Translations under genes and position numbers: made by a program | In this document: positions 5,333 through 7,599 of the stretch, in pieces | Layout of the letters: the number at the start of each line of letters is the position of its first letter | Numbering within the stretch: position 1 is the first letter of the stretch | Assembly (NCBI GenBank): GCA_002701145.1 | Contig: PAEE01000080.1 | Location: forward strand, 3,560-11,158 | Direction of reading: 5' to 3' | DNA: 7,599 bases | Source: Methanobacteriota archaeon | GTDB taxonomy: Archaea > Thermoplasmatota > Poseidoniia > Poseidoniales > Poseidoniaceae | Notes under the pieces: generated by a model | What the model was told of the DNA's origin: nothing | Databases searched by the model: none | Seen by the model: the letters and a program-made list of their open reading frames with translations, nothing else

Positions 5333-5368
5333 AAGCCATAACAACCTCGCAGGTACCGCTATTTGTAG

Positions 5369-5373
5369 GTGAG
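5369..5373 (+). promoter_or_regulatory. Shine-Dalgarno GGTGA of the secreted-protein gene
   Basis: TAGGTGAGTAGTATG places GGTGA four bases before the ATG at 5378, identical in motif and spacing to the rpoE1 site on the other strand. It supports 5378 as the start, which also gives a complete signal peptide. Confidence 0.75.
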
Positions 5374-5377
5374 TAGT

Positions 5378-7599
5378 ATGAACAGACAGTTCCGAGCCGT
5401 TGTGATGCTATTCATTCTGCTCGCATCTACCATCATAATTCCAATTCCATCTCAAGCTGACGGAGATGAAAGTAATGGTTCATGGGATCCATTAACTCAA
5501 CCATGGGCACAATACGGAAGAGACCCTGGACATTCACGAATATTACCTGCGCATGGAGACTCAGGATTACAGACTATTGAGACACCAGGGGTAAACTGGG
5601 TCGCTTTTGATTCAGGACTTGGAGCCGATGGATATGGAGTTGCAATAGGTAACTTCTCTGGTTCAATAACCTCACCCGAAGGTGCAAAAGAGCGTTGTGG
5701 AGAAAATCACTTGTTTGCTGTGATGACATACACCGACACTTCAAATTCAGAGAGAATACTTGCAATTGTCGAAGGCGATAGCGCAAAAGTGGCATGGGAA
5801 GTAAATCTTGGAGATGCAAAATATATTCGCTCCACACCAACCATTGTTGATGTTGATTCAGATGGAAAGCCTGAAATTGCTATTGCATACGATACAGACT
5901 CGGCACTCAAAGTAGATCTTTGGTCCCCAGACATGTCATGTGATGAGTCAGGCTGGGCTTCATCTGGCCACTCTAATGAGCGCTTGTGGTCATGGTCTGA
6001 CGGGGATTTGCGAATTGGAATAACAAGTCCACACTGGTTTACTAGTCAATCAAACCACCTCTCGGTCACTCAGCCACTACTTGCGGACCTGTCCTTGGAT
6101 GGCAGCCCCGAATTGGTTGTAGCTGCAGTCGACACATCAACCGATGAACCAACAGTTCTGTCTCTACCACTAGGACTTCAAACTCCTGAAACCGATTGGA
6201 AGGTTTCTCTCGATAGGGGGACTCACCCCTCAGACCCATCATTCGCTGCGCTTGACGACAATAGCGGAGCTGTAGTCCTAACCACGGTGGATTCAACCAA
6301 TGGTAACATGTGGGTGTGGAGAATCGATGGGGCTACTGGTTCACTCGATTGGGAAAGGGTTTCCATTCAAGGAACAGATGCTGACCAAGACACTCCAAGG
6401 TTGAGACTACCAGGACCTGTAATTACTCAATTAGATTCTGATGCTGCCCCTGAAATGATTTTGACATTACCTGTGGACAGCAATGCAGGTGATGAAGGAA
6501 TGGGTGCCCAGTATGTGGGCATGGAGTTGACTAGCACCAGTGAGTTGTGGAGGTTCAGAGCGAAAAATGGCTATGGAGACGCAGAGCCATTGGCTGTTGA
6601 TACTACTGGAAACGGTGTTTCTGACAGAGTGTGCTGGGTTACCTGGTACCCAGAATCCCTAACTGAAAGGGCAGGCTCTACTGGATGTCATGACATCACA
6701 ATCGACCCACCATTCAGAGAGTGGTCTCGTACTTTGCAAAGGGGAGGAGGCACAGACAATGATGAAATCGCGGTATCCCCTCCAATTTCAATCGATTTAG
6801 ATGGAGAAGACGAACCTGAGTTGTTGGTGGCATTTGGGAGAAGGGTGTTTGCCTTTGATGGAAACACAGGAACTTCTGCGGATATTGGAACCGGATGGGC
6901 TGCGCCAATTGATTTGCCACACAGGACATGGGCTGCACCCGCAATAGCAGACATGGATGGTGATGGATATTTGGACATACTCGTAGGAGATGCTTTGATC
7001 AGTGAAGCAAATTCCGATGTAGCACCTCTGGCTGATGGAAGAGGGATTGGCTTTACGCCTACCGACCCAGACCCCGGAGAGATGGTAACCATTTCAGGAC
7101 AATACTCGAACATAGGAATAATCGATACTGATGAACCAGTCGATGCGGTTTTACTCCTCAATGGTCTTGAAATTGAAAGACACCGAGTTAATGTTGCAGA
7201 AGCAATTGCTCCATCGGGTGAAGGTGGGCCAATCTCGTTCAGCGTTGATGTAGAGGCCACCTTGGGTGTTCACACTGTTGAATTGGTACTAGACATCAAT
7301 AACAATCTCACACAATCTCGATACGATAATGACAATTACAGTACAACATTGGTTGTTTTAGAGCCCTATGTAGCTCAGATTCAAACACCATCTGAAATTT
7401 CAAGAGCATTACCTGGTTCATCTCAAATCGTTGATGTCACAATCACTAGCACAGGTAGTCGAAGTGCAGCATGGAGTCTGAACTACGATAACTCTCTACT
7501 ACCTAACGGTTGGACTTTCGCTCCAGTAGATTCTGACGATCTCGAACTGAATCTTGAAAGAGATGTTCCTCAGATTGTTCAATTCGAATTCACGGTACC
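5378..7599 (+). CDS. Large secreted FG-GAP/CARDB-domain surface protein (3' end cut by window)
   Basis: The reading frame is open from ATG 5378 to the window edge, 740 codons with no stop, so only the N-terminal part is seen. Residues 1-27 are a signal peptide: basic MNRQFR, hydrophobic core about 7-22, and likely cleavage after SQA. A WAQYGRDPGHS segment follows near 44-54. Six FG-GAP/VCBS-like loops of the P-x-x-D-x-D-x-D-G-x-x-E/D type lie near 158-168, 236-246, 351-360, 406-417, 471-481 and 524-533; the best are DVDSDG and ADMDGDGYLDILVGD. Such loops often bind calcium in beta-propellers. Residues about 559-665 look like a CARDB domain (NGLEIERHRV, NNNLTQSRYDNDNYS), and about 668-740 begin another immunoglobulin-like, NEW3-type sandwich. 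Cys107, 188, 419 and 437 could pair as disulfides. A surface adhesion or binding role is likely; no catalytic motif is visible so far. Confidence 0.88.
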   Translation, partial: MNRQFRAVVMLFILLASTIIIPIPSQADGDESNGSWDPLTQPWAQYGRDPGHSRILPAHGDSGLQTIETPGVNWVAFDSGLGADGYGVAIGNFSGSITSPEGAKERCGENHLFAVMTYTDTSNSERILAIVEGDSAKVAWEVNLGDAKYIRSTPTIVDVDSDGKPEIAIAYDTDSALKVDLWSPDMSCDESGWASSGHSNERLWSWSDGDLRIGITSPHWFTSQSNHLSVTQPLLADLSLDGSPELVVAAVDTSTDEPTVLSLPLGLQTPETDWKVSLDRGTHPSDPSFAALDDNSGAVVLTTVDSTNGNMWVWRIDGATGSLDWERVSIQGTDADQDTPRLRLPGPVITQLDSDAAPEMILTLPVDSNAGDEGMGAQYVGMELTSTSELWRFRAKNGYGDAEPLAVDTTGNGVSDRVCWVTWYPESLTERAGSTGCHDITIDPPFREWSRTLQRGGGTDNDEIAVSPPISIDLDGEDEPELLVAFGRRVFAFDGNTGTSADIGTGWAAPIDLPHRTWAAPAIADMDGDGYLDILVGDALISEANSDVAPLADGRGIGFTPTDPDPGEMVTISGQYSNIGIIDTDEPVDAVLLLNGLEIERHRVNVAEAIAPSGEGGPISFSVDVEATLGVHTVELVLDINNNLTQSRYDNDNYSTTLVVLEPYVAQIQTPSEISRALPGSSQIVDVTITSTGSRSAAWSLNYDNSLLPNGWTFAPVDSDDLELNLERDVPQIVQFEFTV

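Larger units (their letters stand above)
5123..5377. other. Intergenic region between the rpoE1 operon and the divergent secreted-protein gene
   Basis: With the rpoE1 leader this is the largest gap in the window (5090-5377), so it must hold both divergent promoters. I see no tRNA, C/D box or recognisable structured RNA. Candidate elements are TTCAAATA on the minus strand (5232-5225), which differs from a TTTAAATA box at one base but lacks a good BRE; CTTATTAT on the plus strand (5299-5306); a hairpin, CTATTT/AAATAG with an eight-base loop, around 5273-5292; and a bulged GTGTGAC...GTCATTCAC hairpin at 5190-5209. None is strong enough to place a start site. The closest thing to a gene is a minus-strand frame of 18 codons at 5339-5283, which is not convincing. 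Confidence 0.4.

Noticed and set aside
5283..5339. Minus-strand 18-codon frame with a GAGGT motif upstream, as a possible leader peptide
   Set aside because: It is very short, lies nearly 200 bases from rpoE1, contains the GGGCCC palindrome, and shows no attenuator structure downstream.
5123..5377. Intergenic region considered as a tRNA, SRP RNA or RNase P RNA gene
   Set aside because: No T-loop, CCA-adjacent acceptor pairing or conserved core motifs could be found on either strand.
6688..7260. Minus-strand frame of 190 codons, Ser-rich
   Set aside because: It lies wholly inside the secreted-protein gene; the plus-strand frame has the signal peptide and recognisable domains, and the Ser/Pro-rich translation is typical of an antisense shadow.

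Overview
The window looks like a chromosomal segment of a mesophilic euryarchaeon, most likely a marine Thermoplasmatota archaeon of the Poseidoniales (Marine Group II) type. That placement is inference. The archaeal part is firm: the window carries Rpb7/RpoE', Spt4/RpoE'', ribosomal proteins S24e and S27ae, the archaeal/plant-type D-aminoacyl-tRNA deacylase DtdA and an HVO_0476-family zinc-ribbon protein. The lineage guess rests on the moderate A+T content, a bacterial-looking flavin proline dehydrogenase and a large secreted FG-GAP/CARDB protein. I see no CRISPR array, insertion sequence, tRNA or rRNA.

Layout. Bases 1-100 hold an unresolved upstream end. Bases 101-883 (+) encode the zinc-ribbon protein. 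It converges with no spacer on a minus-strand pair, dtdA (2811-1900) followed by proline dehydrogenase (1900-884), joined by a one-base TGATG overlap. Diverging from dtdA across only 32 bp is a protein of unknown function that looks like a beta-propeller (2844-3731, +). It converges with an 8-bp gap on the minus-strand information-processing operon rpoE1 (5089-4538), spt4 (4521-4318), rps24e (4305-3910) and rps27ae (3910-3740). The last two of these also share a TGATG overlap. A 288-bp non-coding stretch (5090-5377) separates this operon from the divergent gene for a large secreted protein (5378 to beyond 7599, +), which has a signal peptide, six FG-GAP-like loops, a CARDB-like domain and the start of another beta-sandwich domain.

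How the genes work together. The rpoE1-spt4-rps24e-rps27ae set makes RNA polymerase stalk, elongation-factor and small-subunit ribosome parts. DtdA proofreads aminoacyl-tRNA by removing D-amino acids, and its partner oxidises proline. Together these would suit an archaeon living on imported peptides and amino acids, but that link is inference. The secreted protein probably acts at the cell surface.

The features most worth a second look are these: S24e carries a P-stalk-like acidic tail made of six five-residue units, encoded by a 15-bp tandem repeat; both convergent gene junctions carry a perfect inverted repeat at the stop codons; the unknown propeller-like gene lies back to back with dtdA; and a 17-bp GGGCCC-based palindrome lies in the only sizeable intergenic region. 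I do not see a clear new multi-gene system here; most of the window is conserved archaeal core genome.
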